A stretch of 64,000 bases of DNA from an uncultured Sutterella sp. (GTDB taxonomy: Bacteria > Pseudomonadota > Gammaproteobacteria > Burkholderiales > Burkholderiaceae_F): the NCBI GenBank assembly GCA_900545275.1, contig UQYG01000007.1:100127-164126 (forward strand), in the 5' to 3' direction. A program made the position numbers and the translations under genes. Shown here piece after piece: positions 32,517-41,483 of the stretch (its first letter is position 1; the number at the start of each line of letters is the position of its first letter). A model generated the notes under the pieces. It saw only the letters and a list, made by a program, of their open reading frames with translations, did not search any database and was not told where the DNA came from.

Positions 32517-34259
32517 TTATCGGCCGAGCGCGAGGGCTTCGGCCATGACTCGGAAGATTTCCGTCGAATTCATGAAGCCTCGGATCGCTTCGGCGTTGGG
32601 GCCGCGGGCCGTGACGACGAGGTCGTCGACCGTGTGCACGCCCTGGCTTTCGCTGCGCGGGAGGTTGCCTTCGACGAAGTGAGCGCCGGGCTCGTTCTTG
32701 TAGGCTTCGTTCGCGACGTACTCGCCCTTTTCGTTCTTCACCGCGGGGGTGAAGGTCTTGTCGGGGTGGGGACGATAGGTTTCGTAGTAGTCGGGGTGCG
32801 CGCCGAAGAAGACCGCAAGTCGCTTCGAGGGAGCGAAGTCGTCGGGGAATCCGTCGCCGTTTTCATCCTTGTAGTTCGGATACCCGGCGGCCGCGTAGAC
32901 GCCCACCTTTTCGCGCATGTCGCGGCCTTCCTTATTGTCGTCGACCGTGCCCGCGACCGAGATCGAATGGGTGTGGTCGCCCGTCACGATGAGAAGCGTG
33001 TCGGGGTGTTCGTCGCAGTACTTCTGCGCGGCTTCCACGACCTTGTCGAAGGCGATCGTTTCGGCGACCGAACGCGTCCAGTCCAGAGGATGCGACATCT
33101 TGTCGACGAGGCCGGCTTCGAGCATCAGGAAGAAGCCTTCGGGATTCTTTTCGAGCACCTTGATTGCGGCGTCGAAGCTTTCGGTGAGATCGGGTTGCTT
33201 CGGGAACTTCTTTACGGTGTTCCCCTTCCACTGATGGCGGTCGATCCAGCCGTCCATGTTGCCCGTGTGAAAGAGTCCGAGAAGCTTCGTGGCGTCGCCC
33301 GACTGGGCGAGCGCTTCACGGTCGGTGACGAGCGTGTAGCCCGCCTTCTGGAAGAGGTCGATGTAGTTCTTTTCGTCTTTGCGCTTCGAACCCGGGGTGG
33401 ACTTCGGGAGGAAGTAGGCCGAACCTCCGCCCATCAGCACGTCGGGCTTGACGTTGTAAAACATGCCGACGATGTCGGCCTTGTCGTCGCGCTTTCTCGT
33501 ATGGGCGACGACGGAGGCGGGGGTCGCGTCTTCGACTTCGGCGTCGCTCACGATGCCGATGGCTTTGCCCGTCTTGCGGCGCAGGAGTTCGGCGATCGTT
33601 TCCTGACGCGGATCGTCCTGGCTCGCCTTCGTGCGGTCGGCGTAGACGCCGAGCGCGTTCACGCTCGATTTGTGGCCCGTCATGTAGGCCGAAGCCGTGT
33701 TCGCGCTGTCGGCCGCGATCGTGTCGACCGAGCTCGTGCCGAGAAGCGCCATGTGCGGCATGTCGTCCATCGCGAGCGGGGCGTTGTACATGCCGTTCGT
33801 GACGCCCTTGGACATGATGCGGGCGGCCGTGCGGTGGCCGACCGAAAGACCGTCGGCGAGAAGAATGATGACGTTTTTGGCGACGGCCTTTTCAGGCGTC
33901 GTGTAGAGGTCCCAACGCACGGTCTTTTCGCCTTCGGGGCTCTTCACCGTCACTTCATACTTGCCGGGCTTCTTGATCTCGACGTCGCGGATCATGAGGG
34001 CCGAGCCGTCGGCGTCCGCTTCCTTGGGCGTCCAGAGTTCGTTTCCCCTGAAGGTCTTCGCAAAATCGTCGCCGTTGATTTGGATCGTGACGTCCTTGCG
34101 GTCGACGACGGTGTCGAACTCGACTTTGAAGTCGAATTTGGCGTTCGTCATGAAGCGGGCGGCGTCGACGGGATAGATTTCGGTCGCCTGGGCGTTCATG
34201 CCCGCGAGGGTGAGAAGTGCCGACGCGAGCGCGGCGGCGAAGTGTTTCTTGGTGGTCAT
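32517..34259 (-). CDS. phoA: alkaline phosphatase (PhoA family)
   Basis: 580 residues from ATG 34259; the in-frame TTG four codons earlier lies in the ribosome site. The signal peptide (HFAAALASALLTLAGMNAQA) is followed by an N-terminal domain of about 90 residues. The catalytic domain has NVIILLADGLSVGH and the serine nucleophile region TIAADSANTASAYMTG. Zinc ligands are in LEAGLVDKMSH and TGDHTHS, and a late histidine in SQGVHTVDD may be another. It hydrolyses phosphomonoesters in the periplasm. It is longer than E. coli PhoA (about 470) because of the N-terminal domain. Its promoter region holds 11-bp PhoB-like repeats, so it belongs to the phosphate-starvation response. Confidence 0.93.
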   Translation of the reverse strand: MTTKKHFAAALASALLTLAGMNAQATEIYPVDAARFMTNAKFDFKVEFDTVVDRKDVTIQINGDDFAKTFRGNELWTPKEADADGSALMIRDVEIKKPGKYEVTVKSPEGEKTVRWDLYTTPEKAVAKNVIILLADGLSVGHRTAARIMSKGVTNGMYNAPLAMDDMPHMALLGTSSVDTIAADSANTASAYMTGHKSSVNALGVYADRTKASQDDPRQETIAELLRRKTGKAIGIVSDAEVEDATPASVVAHTRKRDDKADIVGMFYNVKPDVLMGGGSAYFLPKSTPGSKRKDEKNYIDLFQKAGYTLVTDREALAQSGDATKLLGLFHTGNMDGWIDRHQWKGNTVKKFPKQPDLTESFDAAIKVLEKNPEGFFLMLEAGLVDKMSHPLDWTRSVAETIAFDKVVEAAQKYCDEHPDTLLIVTGDHTHSISVAGTVDDNKEGRDMREKVGVYAAAGYPNYKDENGDGFPDDFAPSKRLAVFFGAHPDYYETYRPHPDKTFTPAVKNEKGEYVANEAYKNEPGAHFVEGNLPRSESQGVHTVDDLVVTARGPNAEAIRGFMNSTEIFRVMAEALALGR

Positions 34260-34318
34260 GAGGACTCTCAAAAAAGTACGTTCATTTCGGCGGGACCTCT
34301 CGTCCCGATCCGCACTGA

Positions 34319-34405
34319 AGTCTAGGGAAGCCTTGTGACAAAACCTTTACGGGAGTTTTACGGTTGCGTGACAAAAAGAGGAGCCTTCATGACTTTTTGA
34401 TGACG
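34319..34405 (-). promoter_or_regulatory. PHO boxes and promoter of phoA
   Basis: On the minus strand two GTCAT cores 11 bases apart (plus-strand 34389-34404) form a near-perfect PHO box. A second group has TGTCAC elements at 34335-34340 and 34368-34373, exactly 33 bases apart, with CGTAAA at the two intervening 11-base steps. A TAGACT -10 lies at 34319-34324, ten bases from the last repeat. The final element and its flank, TGTCACAAGG, are identical to those before the exported HD gene. A small hairpin (CGGGAC/GTCCCG, 34291-34307) lies in the leader. Confidence 0.8.
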
Positions 34406-34826
34406 AAGAACGAGACGGGCGTTTGCATGGACGCTGGGACAACACAAAGCTTCCAGGCGGGATGTCTCGTCCTCATCACTTCAGCCGATTTGTCGGTTGC
34501 GCCCTGCTTGCTAAGACTGCCGTCGCAAGACGTTTCGAGCAATACTCGATTTTGTCGCCTTCAATCTCTGGCACGCCGTCCCGCCAAATCTCCGTGATAC
34601 TCCTTACAATGGATCTCTTCCGTCGCTTCCTTCGCATCCTTCGCGGCCGCGAAAGCTCGGGGAGGGACGGTCCGCTTTCATTGATTTCGTCGCGTTTCGA
34701 GATTTTGCGCTTTGTCCCCGGAAAGGAATGACATTGCTGAAGATAGGGCCCCCGAACGGGCGACACGGAACCGCGACACCGCTCATGTTTATGTAAGAGC
34801 GCCCGGATTTTCCCCGACGACACTCC
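34406..34826 (+). promoter_or_regulatory. non-coding stretch upstream of the ZIP gene
   Basis: About 420 bases with no supported gene. A TACAAT hexamer at 34605-34610 could be a -10 for the ZIP gene, which would then have a leader of more than 200 bases. The leader contains several GC-rich segments able to fold (for example around 34640-34660 and 34745-34785), but no named riboswitch was recognised. No Zur-like inverted repeat was found by eye. Confidence 0.35.
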
Positions 34827-35660
34827 ATGCTTGAAATTCTTTCGGCCAACTTCCTGACGCGCCTTCTCGCGCTCGCCGCCGCAACGTGGCTCACGTTCGG
34901 CTGGTGCCGGCGTTTCGGCAACGCCTTTGTGCCGCTTGCCTGCGGGCTGCTGTTGGGCGTTGCGCTCGGGCATCTCCTCCCTGAAGCCTTCTCGTCGGGT
35001 GCGGATCCGGAGCGGGTGGGGCAGAGCGCTCTGGCGGTCGTTGTCTTTTTTGTTCTCTTTGAAGGACTGCTTCATGCCTGGGGCGGTCACGCTTCCCACG
35101 GGCGCCGTATGGACGACGACAAGGCTCATCACACAAGCGATCGAGGCGTCGAAGCCTTCGCGCTCATCTTTGGCTGTTCGCTCCACGGCTTCGTCGACGG
35201 GATCGTCGTGGCGGGGGCTTTCCAGGTGAGCGGCTCGCTCGGGTGGCTCGCCGCCGCGGCGGTGCTTCTGCATGAAATTCCGCAGGAGGCCGGTTCCATG
35301 GCGCTCGTCAAGTCGCTCGGATGGTCCCGCGGCCGCACGATCGCGGTCTTTCTTCTCCCTATGGCGGCGACGCTCGCGGGCGGAGCGGCGGGCGGTCTCT
35401 TCTTGTCGCACTCTGCCTATCTGCCGCACGTGCTCGCAGCGTCCGCGGCGTCCTTTCTCTTTATCACGCTTCGAAGCTTCCTCCCCGAAGTCATGGACGC
35501 GGACCGCTCGCGAAAGGGCGTCGTCGCGGACGTGCTTCTCTTCCTCTTGGGCGTGGGGCTGAGCTTCATTCTTCTCGGACACATTCACCCCGATGGCGAG
35601 GGGCACGCCCACTTCGGGCACGGCGAAATCACGCAGTCGGTCGACTCTCACGTCCATTGA
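34827..35660 (+). CDS. ZIP-family metal transporter
   Basis: 277 residues with about eight membrane helices. The metal-binding core shows as SLHGFVDGIVVAGAF in one helix and LLHEIPQEAGSMAL in the next, the pair of histidine motifs that define ZIP proteins. A His-rich cytoplasmic loop (HAWGGHASHG through DDDKAHH) and a C-terminal His-rich tail (HIHPDGEGHAHFGHGE, SHVH) are present. It probably imports zinc or another divalent metal. No ribosome site stands before ATG 34827, so expression may be low or regulated. It lies next to a zinc phosphatase and a putative metal ABC unit. Confidence 0.88.
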   Translation: MLEILSANFLTRLLALAAATWLTFGWCRRFGNAFVPLACGLLLGVALGHLLPEAFSSGADPERVGQSALAVVVFFVLFEGLLHAWGGHASHGRRMDDDKAHHTSDRGVEAFALIFGCSLHGFVDGIVVAGAFQVSGSLGWLAAAAVLLHEIPQEAGSMALVKSLGWSRGRTIAVFLLPMAATLAGGAAGGLFLSHSAYLPHVLAASAASFLFITLRSFLPEVMDADRSRKGVVADVLLFLLGVGLSFILLGHIHPDGEGHAHFGHGEITQSVDSHVH

Positions 35661-35725
35661 CTTTCCTGCTTCTTCGGAAGGAGCAGTGCATACAAAATCC
35701 TGCGGGGCGGAGAAAGGCGAACCGC

Positions 35726-35731
35726 TATAAT
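35726..35731 (+). promoter_or_regulatory. -10 element (TATAAT) of the xseB-ispA-dxs operon
   Basis: A consensus TATAAT stands about 95 bases before the xseB start, in a gap with no other gene. No good -35 is visible. Confidence 0.5.
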
Positions 35732-35826
35732 CAGAAATCAGCCGATCTTGCAAAGATTGCTTTTCAAGACATCTTTTACACAACGGGAGAAGAGAGCCTC
35801 TCTCCATTCACCCCAGCAGGCCCCAC

Positions 35827-36057
35827 ATGACGAACCCCAGCGAAAAAACGGAACGACCCGTCGAAGAGCTTTCCTTTGAGGAGGCCCTCGAAGAACTCGA
35901 AGCGCTCACGACGCGCATGACGACGGGCGAAATTACGCTGCGTGAGAGTGTGGCGGGGTATGAGCGCGGCCGTGCGCTTCTTGACCATTGTCAGGCGGAA
36001 TTGAACCGCGCGCAGGAAGTCATCGAACGACTTCGCCCCAAGACGAGCGCGAACTGA
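35827..36057 (+). CDS. xseB: exodeoxyribonuclease VII small subunit
   Basis: 76 residues, the usual size. The conserved core is LSFEEALEELEALTTRMTTG, then ESVAGYERGRALLDHC, forming the paired helices that bind XseA. With the large subunit it degrades single-stranded DNA to acid-soluble oligonucleotides. xseA is not in the window. It is the first gene of the xseB, ispA, dxs operon, an order widespread in proteobacteria. Confidence 0.95.
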   Translation: MTNPSEKTERPVEELSFEEALEELEALTTRMTTGEITLRESVAGYERGRALLDHCQAELNRAQEVIERLRPKTSAN

Positions 36058-36071
36058 TTCTCCTCTCCCTC

Positions 36072-37016
36072 ATGAAAGCATCCGATATGACCCAAACCAC
36101 CGCTTCGAGTGCCTTCGCGACTTGGCAGCGCGAACGTCAACGCCATTTCGAATGGTTCGCCCAATCCATGAGCCCCGTGCCCGGGCGCGAGCCCAAGCGC
36201 CTTGCGGGCGCCATGCGCTATGCGCTTCTCGGTGGCGGCAAGCGTATCCGGCCGCTTCTTTGCTACGCGGCGGGGAGCGTGACGGGCGCCCCCGAGGCGG
36301 TGCTCGACCGCGCGGCCTTAGCGCTCGAGATGATTCACAGCTATTCGCTCGTACACGACGACATGCCCGCGATGGACAACGATCAGCTGCGCCGCGGCAA
36401 GCCCACGGTGCACGTGCAGTACGGCGAAGCCCTTGCGATGTTGGCGGGCGACGCTCTGCAGACGGAAGCCTTCAGCGTGCTTTCGGGTGCGGACGCACCC
36501 GCGGAAACGGTGCTGCGCCTTGTGCGCACGCTCTCGCACGCGTCGGGTTTCTACGGCATGGCGGGCGGGCAGGCGTTGGATCTCGCGATGGTGGGAGGCC
36601 ATCCCACGGAAACGGAGCTTCTTCGCATGCAGACGATGAAGACGGGGGCGCTCATTCGCGCCGCGGTGCTCATGGGCGCGCAGGCGGGCGACTGGACGAA
36701 TCTCCCCGACGAAGGGCGAAGCGGTCTTGCTCTCTATTCGCAGGCTTTGGGCCTTGCCTTCCAGGTGATCGACGACATTCTCGACTGCACGCAGGAAACG
36801 GCTGTCTTGGGCAAAACTGCGGGGAAGGACGAAAAGGACGACAAGCCCACCTGGGTATCGATTCTGGGGCTCGAAGGAGCCAAGAAGAAGGCTGAAGAAC
36901 TTCGCGCCGAAGCGCAGTTCGGGCTCGATCTTGTCGCGAAGACCGAAGGGCTCGCTCCCGACGCGACGAAGCGCCTCGGCGAAATCGCCGACTATGTCCT
37001 CAACCGCTCGTTCTGA
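36072..37016 (+). CDS. ispA: farnesyl diphosphate (polyprenyl) synthase
   Basis: 314 residues from ATG 36072; ATG 36087 is an alternative and neither has a strong ribosome site. It condenses isopentenyl diphosphate with allylic diphosphates to make farnesyl diphosphate. The first aspartate-rich motif is DDMPAMDND and the second is DDILD. GGGKRIRPLL and YGMAGGQALDL are also typical. It lies 14 bases after xseB and 9 bases before dxs, so precursor supply and chain elongation share a transcript. Confidence 0.95.
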   Translation: MKASDMTQTTASSAFATWQRERQRHFEWFAQSMSPVPGREPKRLAGAMRYALLGGGKRIRPLLCYAAGSVTGAPEAVLDRAALALEMIHSYSLVHDDMPAMDNDQLRRGKPTVHVQYGEALAMLAGDALQTEAFSVLSGADAPAETVLRLVRTLSHASGFYGMAGGQALDLAMVGGHPTETELLRMQTMKTGALIRAAVLMGAQAGDWTNLPDEGRSGLALYSQALGLAFQVIDDILDCTQETAVLGKTAGKDEKDDKPTWVSILGLEGAKKKAEELRAEAQFGLDLVAKTEGLAPDATKRLGEIADYVLNRSF

Positions 37017-37025
37017 GGAGAATGC

Positions 37026-38897
37026 ATGGCAAAACCGAACACGCCGATTTTGGACGGCATTGATTCTCCGGAAGACGTACGGGTCCTGAGTGACGGAAGC
37101 CTCGCGATTCTTGCGAAGGAAATCCGCGACTTCATGGTGTGGTCCGTCTCGCAGACGGGCGGGCACCTCTCGAGCTCCTTGGGCGCCGTGGAGCTTGCGA
37201 TTGCGCTTCACGCCGTCTTCAACACGCCTGACGACAAGATCATCTGGGACGTGGGGCACCAGGCTTACGCGCACAAAATGCTCACCGGACGTCGCGACCG
37301 CATGGGGACGCTGCGTCAGTACCACGGGATTTCCGGCTTTCCAAAGCGTTGCGAAAGCGAGTACGACGCCTTCGGGACTGCGCACTCGTCGACCTCGATT
37401 TCGGCCGCTCTCGGGATGGCGGTGGCGGACGCGCTTCTCGGAATCAGAGACCGCTGGCACGTCGCCGTGATCGGTGACGGGGCGCTTACCGGCGGCATGG
37501 CGCTTGAGGCGCTCAACGACGCGGGTGTCTACAAGAAGGGCCTGAAGCTTCTCATCATCCTGAACGACAACGACTGCTCGATTTCGCCGCCCGTGGGCGC
37601 ACTTTCCTCGCATTTGGCGAAGATTGTCTCGACGCGCACCTTCATGAATGCGCGCGAACTGAGCAAGAAGGTCCTCAAGCCCGTTCCCGGCCTCTGGGAA
37701 GTCGCCAAACGCATGGAAAAGCAGGCGATCAACTTCGTTTCGCCTCCGTCGGGAATCTTCTCGGCGTACGACCTCAACTACTTCGGACCGGTGGACGGCC
37801 ACAGCCTCCCCGAACTTCTCGAGGTGCTCCGAAACCTTCGCAAGCTCGACGGCCCCTGTGTTTTGCACGTCGTGACGAAGAAGGGCAAGGGCTATCCGAG
37901 GGCGGAAGCCGATCCGACGACCTATCACGGCGTCGGCAGGTTCGATCCCGACATCGGCATTCTGCCGAGCGCGAATCCTGGAAAGCCTACCTACACACAG
38001 GTCTTCGGACGGTGGATTTGCGACCGCGCCGAAAAGGATCCGATGCTCTACGGGATCACTCCCGCCATGCGCGAGGGCTCGGGCCTCGTCGAATTCGCGA
38101 AGCGCTTTCCGACCCGTTACCGCGACGTGGCGATTGCGGAGCAGCACGCCGTCACCTATGCGGCGGGGTTGGCGACGACGCCGATCCGACCGGTCCTCGC
38201 CATCTATTCGAGTTTCCTGCAGCGTGCGATCGATCAGGTGATCCACGACGTGGCGCTCCAGAACCTCCCCGTGCTCTTTGCGATCGATCGCGGCGGCCTC
38301 GTGGGCGCCGACGGGGCGACGCACCACGGGGTCTTCGACATCGCGCAGTTGCGGAGCATTCCGAACATGGTCGTCATGACGCCTTCGGACGAAAACGAAT
38401 GCCGTCTGATGCTCAACACCGGTTATGAGTGCCGTCTCCCCGCGGCGGTGCGCTATCCGAGAGGGCGCGGTCCGGGCGTCGAAGTGACGGCGGGCGACGA
38501 AACAATTCCGATCGGAAAGTCCCGCAAGTTGCTCGAAGGGAAACGCGTAGCATTCCTCGGGTTCGGCTCGATGACGAACGTTCTGCGCCCAGTCGCCGAA
38601 CACCTTGGCGGAACGCTCATCGACATGCGTTTTGTGAAGCCCTTGGACCGGGAAGCGGTGCTCGAAGCCGCGCGCACGCACGAGCTCATCGTCGCCGCGG
38701 AAGAGGGACAGCTCGCGGGCGGCGCCTGCGACGCGGTCCTCGAAGTGTTAGCGGACGAGGGCCTTACGGTTCCCGTGATGCGCTTCGGCTTGCCGGACCG
38801 CTTCATCGACCACGGCACGCAGGCGGAACTTCTCGCCGAAGTGGGCTTGACGAGCGAAGCCGTCGAAGCCAAGGTCCGCGAGCGGCTCGGGGCCTGA
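37026..38897 (+). CDS. dxs: 1-deoxy-D-xylulose-5-phosphate synthase
   Basis: 623 residues. This thiamine-diphosphate enzyme makes DXP from pyruvate and glyceraldehyde 3-phosphate and is the first step of the MEP isoprenoid pathway. The N-terminal domain has QTGGHLSSSLGAVEL and the ThDP motif GDGALTGGMALEALN. The pyrimidine-binding domain has the EQHAVTYAAGLA glutamate, then DRGGLVGADGATHHGVFD. Start ATG 37026 follows GAGGAGAATGC. A perfect 30-base palindrome follows the stop. Confidence 0.97.
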   Translation: MAKPNTPILDGIDSPEDVRVLSDGSLAILAKEIRDFMVWSVSQTGGHLSSSLGAVELAIALHAVFNTPDDKIIWDVGHQAYAHKMLTGRRDRMGTLRQYHGISGFPKRCESEYDAFGTAHSSTSISAALGMAVADALLGIRDRWHVAVIGDGALTGGMALEALNDAGVYKKGLKLLIILNDNDCSISPPVGALSSHLAKIVSTRTFMNARELSKKVLKPVPGLWEVAKRMEKQAINFVSPPSGIFSAYDLNYFGPVDGHSLPELLEVLRNLRKLDGPCVLHVVTKKGKGYPRAEADPTTYHGVGRFDPDIGILPSANPGKPTYTQVFGRWICDRAEKDPMLYGITPAMREGSGLVEFAKRFPTRYRDVAIAEQHAVTYAAGLATTPIRPVLAIYSSFLQRAIDQVIHDVALQNLPVLFAIDRGGLVGADGATHHGVFDIAQLRSIPNMVVMTPSDENECRLMLNTGYECRLPAAVRYPRGRGPGVEVTAGDETIPIGKSRKLLEGKRVAFLGFGSMTNVLRPVAEHLGGTLIDMRFVKPLDREAVLEAARTHELIVAAEEGQLAGGACDAVLEVLADEGLTVPVMRFGLPDRFIDHGTQAELLAEVGLTSEAVEAKVRERLGA

Positions 38898-38917
38898 CAA
38901 ACGAAGCGCCGAAAACG

Positions 38918-38947
38918 CATGGGGGCGCCCGATCGGGCGCCCCCATG
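38918..38947. terminator. 30-base perfect palindrome, bidirectional terminator of dxs and the M20 gene
   Basis: Bases 38918-38947 read the same on both strands, with CATGGGGGCGCCCGA as the left half. It lies between convergent genes. The U-tract on the plus strand is short (GTGTTTC), while an AAAA run precedes it on the left, giving Ts for the minus strand. Confidence 0.8.
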
Positions 38948-38973
38948 GTGTTTCAAGCTTTCCGTTCAGAAGC

Positions 38974-40149
38974 TCATTGACACTCGAGGCCGAGGTAGTC
39001 GACCGCCATCTGCGCGTGCAGGAGCGCGCCCTTCACGAGCATCGCTTCGTCGACCTGATAGCAGTTGTGGTGCTGCGCGTAGACGGCACCGCAGGCTTCG
39101 TTGCGAACGCCGAGGAAGCACATGGCGCCGGGCACCTTTTCCTGATAGTTGGCAAAGTCTTCGCCGCCCATGCTCGGCGGATAGTCGTAGAGGGCGTCTT
39201 CACCCAAAAGCTTCTTCGCCGCGACGCGCACGCGTTCGGCCATGTCGGCGTCGTTGATGGTGGGCGGAATGAGTTCGTTGTAGGTGAGCTTGGCGTCGCC
39301 CTTCATCGCGCGGGCGGTTTCCCTGGCGATGCGTTCGAGCTGTTCGGGGAAGCGCGCGCGGATTTCGGGCTTGAAGCAGCGCGTCGTGCCGACGAGCTTA
39401 GCGTAGCCGCTCACGACGTTGAATCGCGTGCCGGACTCGAGCATCCCGACCGTCACGACGGCCGTGTCGATCGGATCGGTTTCGCGAGAAACGACCGTCT
39501 GAAGATTGAGCGCAATGGCGCTCGCCATGAGGGTCGCGTCGGCGCAGCAGTGCGGCATGGCGCCGTGCCCGGCCTTCCCGAAGACTTCGATTTCGAAGTG
39601 GTCGCCCGCGGCCATCATCGGGCCCGTGCGCACGGCGACGTGTCCCGTCGGGACGTCGGACCAGACGTGAATGCCGAAGGCGGCGTCGACGCCTTCGAGC
39701 GCGCCGTCGGCGATCATGGCGGCCGCGCCCTTGCCGACCTCTTCGGCGGGCTGGAAGCAGAGCACCACGGTGCCTGAGAGACGGTCGCGCAGGTCGTTGA
39801 GAATCTTCCCGGCCGTCAAAAGCATGGAGATGTGGCAGTCGTGGCCGCAGGCATGCATGAAGCCTTCGTTCTTGCTCGCGTATTCAAGGCCCGTCTTTTC
39901 CGTCACTTCGAGGCCGTCGATGTCGCCGCGAAGGAGAATCGTGCGGCCCGGGCGGGCCCCCTTGATCGTCGCGAGCGTGCCCGTGGGCATGCCGCATTCG
40001 CGCCAGGAAATGCCCATCTTGTCGAGTTCCGCGCGGATGAGCTTGGCGGTTTCGAATTCCTTGGTGCTCGCTTCGGGGCAGGTGTGAAAGAGCCGGCGCA
40101 TCCGGATCTGGTAGTCGGCGTATTTCGGCTCAAGGTCGAGAAGATTCAT
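38974..40149 (-). CDS. M20-family amidohydrolase (HipO/AmhX type)
   Basis: 391 residues from ATG 40149 (AAGGA upstream). Metal and catalytic residues are seen in MHACGHDCHISML, FQPAEEVGKGA and a later HVW. The lid domain has FGKAGHGAMPH, and the last ligand lies near MGGEDFANY. The family hydrolyses N-acyl or N-aminoacyl amide bonds, for example hippurate, N-acetyl amino acids or aminobenzoyl-glutamate. The gene follows a membrane transporter on the same strand, so it probably processes what that protein imports. A hairpin with a T run between the two may limit its expression. Confidence 0.9.
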   Translation of the reverse strand: MNLLDLEPKYADYQIRMRRLFHTCPEASTKEFETAKLIRAELDKMGISWRECGMPTGTLATIKGARPGRTILLRGDIDGLEVTEKTGLEYASKNEGFMHACGHDCHISMLLTAGKILNDLRDRLSGTVVLCFQPAEEVGKGAAAMIADGALEGVDAAFGIHVWSDVPTGHVAVRTGPMMAAGDHFEIEVFGKAGHGAMPHCCADATLMASAIALNLQTVVSRETDPIDTAVVTVGMLESGTRFNVVSGYAKLVGTTRCFKPEIRARFPEQLERIARETARAMKGDAKLTYNELIPPTINDADMAERVRVAAKKLLGEDALYDYPPSMGGEDFANYQEKVPGAMCFLGVRNEACGAVYAQHHNCYQVDEAMLVKGALLHAQMAVDYLGLECQ

Positions 40150-40165
40150 TTTGTGTGTCCTTTGC

Positions 40166-40198
40166 AAAAAGACGGGGACGCACGGAGGCGTGCATCCC
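40166..40198 (-). terminator. intra-operon terminator or attenuator between transporter and M20 gene
   Basis: GGGACGCACG (40175-40184) and CGTGCATCCC (40189-40198) form a ten-pair stem with one wobble. CGTCTTTTT follows on the minus strand, just before the M20 ribosome site. Confidence 0.7.
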
Positions 40199-40212
40199 GA
40201 AAAGACTGGACG

Positions 40213-41394
40213 TCAGAAGAGGTTTACGAAGAGACCGGCGATGATGACCGACGTGATCGTGACGGTCGAGAAGCCGCCCACGATCATCGAGGGGAACATG
40301 TGGGCCATGAGGTATTCGCGTTCGTCTTCAGTCGCGGCCATTTCCTTGCACATCGATTCGGTGATGATGGCGTTGAAGGGGAAGCCGTAGAGGGCCGTAA
40401 GGCAGTTGCCGAAGCCGAGCCAGATCGAAATCTTGAGGGCGCGCGCGACGAAGTAGGCGACGATGAACATGCCGATGAGACCGATGATGATCAAAACGAA
40501 CATCGGGACGATGATCGAGGCGAGCATTTCGGGGGTGCAGGCCTTGAGACCGTCGAAGATGAACATCATGAGTGCAAAGAGCATGATCTGGTAGGAGTTC
40601 GCCTTCGTAAGGATGTTGGGTTCGAGAAACCCGAGTCGGCAGAAGACGACGCCCAGAACCAGACACCAGATGGCGCCCGAAATGCCGGTCCAGCCGCCCA
40701 CGAGCATGGCGAGCCACGTGACGATGCCGAGCTTCATGAGCATGACGACGGGACTGTTCCAGGATTCGGGGAGATGAAGAATGCCGTGCGTCTGTTCGTC
40801 GGGGAGTTTCGTCACGTCGAGCATCGGGCCGTTGGCGGCGTGGGTCTTGCTGCTGCGGTACTTTTCAAGGAGCAGAGCGCCTTCGCGCTTCAGAACGATC
40901 GCGGTGAGGGGATAGCCCGCGAAACCCTGGATGCAGTACATGGAAATCGCAAAGACGGCGGCCGTGGTGAGGCCCGCCTCCTGAGCGGCCGTCTGCATCA
41001 TCGTGGCGGCGACGATCCCGCCCGTGAGCGGCGGCAGGCCCGCGATGATGAGTTCGCGTTCCATGAAGAAGGGGCAGACGAAGTAGGCGAGGCCGCACAT
41101 GCCCGCGAGGCCGAGCACGCAGAGAACGACGGTGCGCCATTGGGCGAGAAGCGTCTCGAGACTGATCATCGTCCCCATGTGGGTGATGATGAGCATCATC
41201 GCGAGGGTGTTGCCAAACGGCATCAGATGGGCTTCGGTGACGAGTTCCTTCGGGATCACCGTCCAGTAGCCGAGAAGCAGAACGACGGCGGAAACGAAGA
41301 CTGACGGCACCCACGCTTTTGTGAGTTTCGCCACGATTTCGCCGATGAGGACGACGGCGCCGCAGATGATGAATGCGGCCATGAAGTTGTACAT
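40213..41394 (-). CDS. secondary transporter, GltS-like
   Basis: 393 residues with about eleven membrane helices in two similar halves. Each half has a glycine-rich re-entrant-looking turn (GLPPLTGGIVAATMMQTA and FGNCLTALYGFPFNAIIT). That build and the lengths recall sodium/glutamate symporters of the GltS group, but I do not find a decisive signature and the substrate is open. It is the first gene of a pair with the M20 amidohydrolase, which suggests an acylated amino acid or dipeptide-like substrate. AGGA stands ten bases before the ATG, and a TATAGT -10 lies about 90 bases upstream. Confidence 0.6.
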   Translation of the reverse strand: MYNFMAAFIICGAVVLIGEIVAKLTKAWVPSVFVSAVVLLLGYWTVIPKELVTEAHLMPFGNTLAMMLIITHMGTMISLETLLAQWRTVVLCVLGLAGMCGLAYFVCPFFMERELIIAGLPPLTGGIVAATMMQTAAQEAGLTTAAVFAISMYCIQGFAGYPLTAIVLKREGALLLEKYRSSKTHAANGPMLDVTKLPDEQTHGILHLPESWNSPVVMLMKLGIVTWLAMLVGGWTGISGAIWCLVLGVVFCRLGFLEPNILTKANSYQIMLFALMMFIFDGLKACTPEMLASIIVPMFVLIIIGLIGMFIVAYFVARALKISIWLGFGNCLTALYGFPFNAIITESMCKEMAATEDEREYLMAHMFPSMIVGGFSTVTITSVIIAGLFVNLF

Positions 41395-41477
41395 GATGGG
41401 GAGTCCTTGAGGGGTGAGTCGGACGCGCTCTTATTCGACCTCTCCGACGAAGAGGAGAAAACGGTGCGTATTTCCTC

Positions 41478-41483
41478 ACTATA
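41478..41483 (-). promoter_or_regulatory. -10 element (TATAGT) of the transporter-M20 unit
   Basis: TATAGT on the minus strand about 85 bases before the transporter start. GGTCAA about 16 bases further upstream is a weak -35 candidate. The rest of the 350-base gap to yajQ holds only the two hairpins listed next. Confidence 0.45.

Noticed and set aside
31515..34325. 936-codon plus-strand open frame
   Set aside because: It lies opposite the ABC ATPase, DUF3299 and phoA genes, has no motif, and its Val/Arg/Asp/His-rich makeup follows from codon bias on the other strand.
36318..38681. 787-codon minus-strand open frame
   Set aside because: Antisense to ispA and dxs, both clear.
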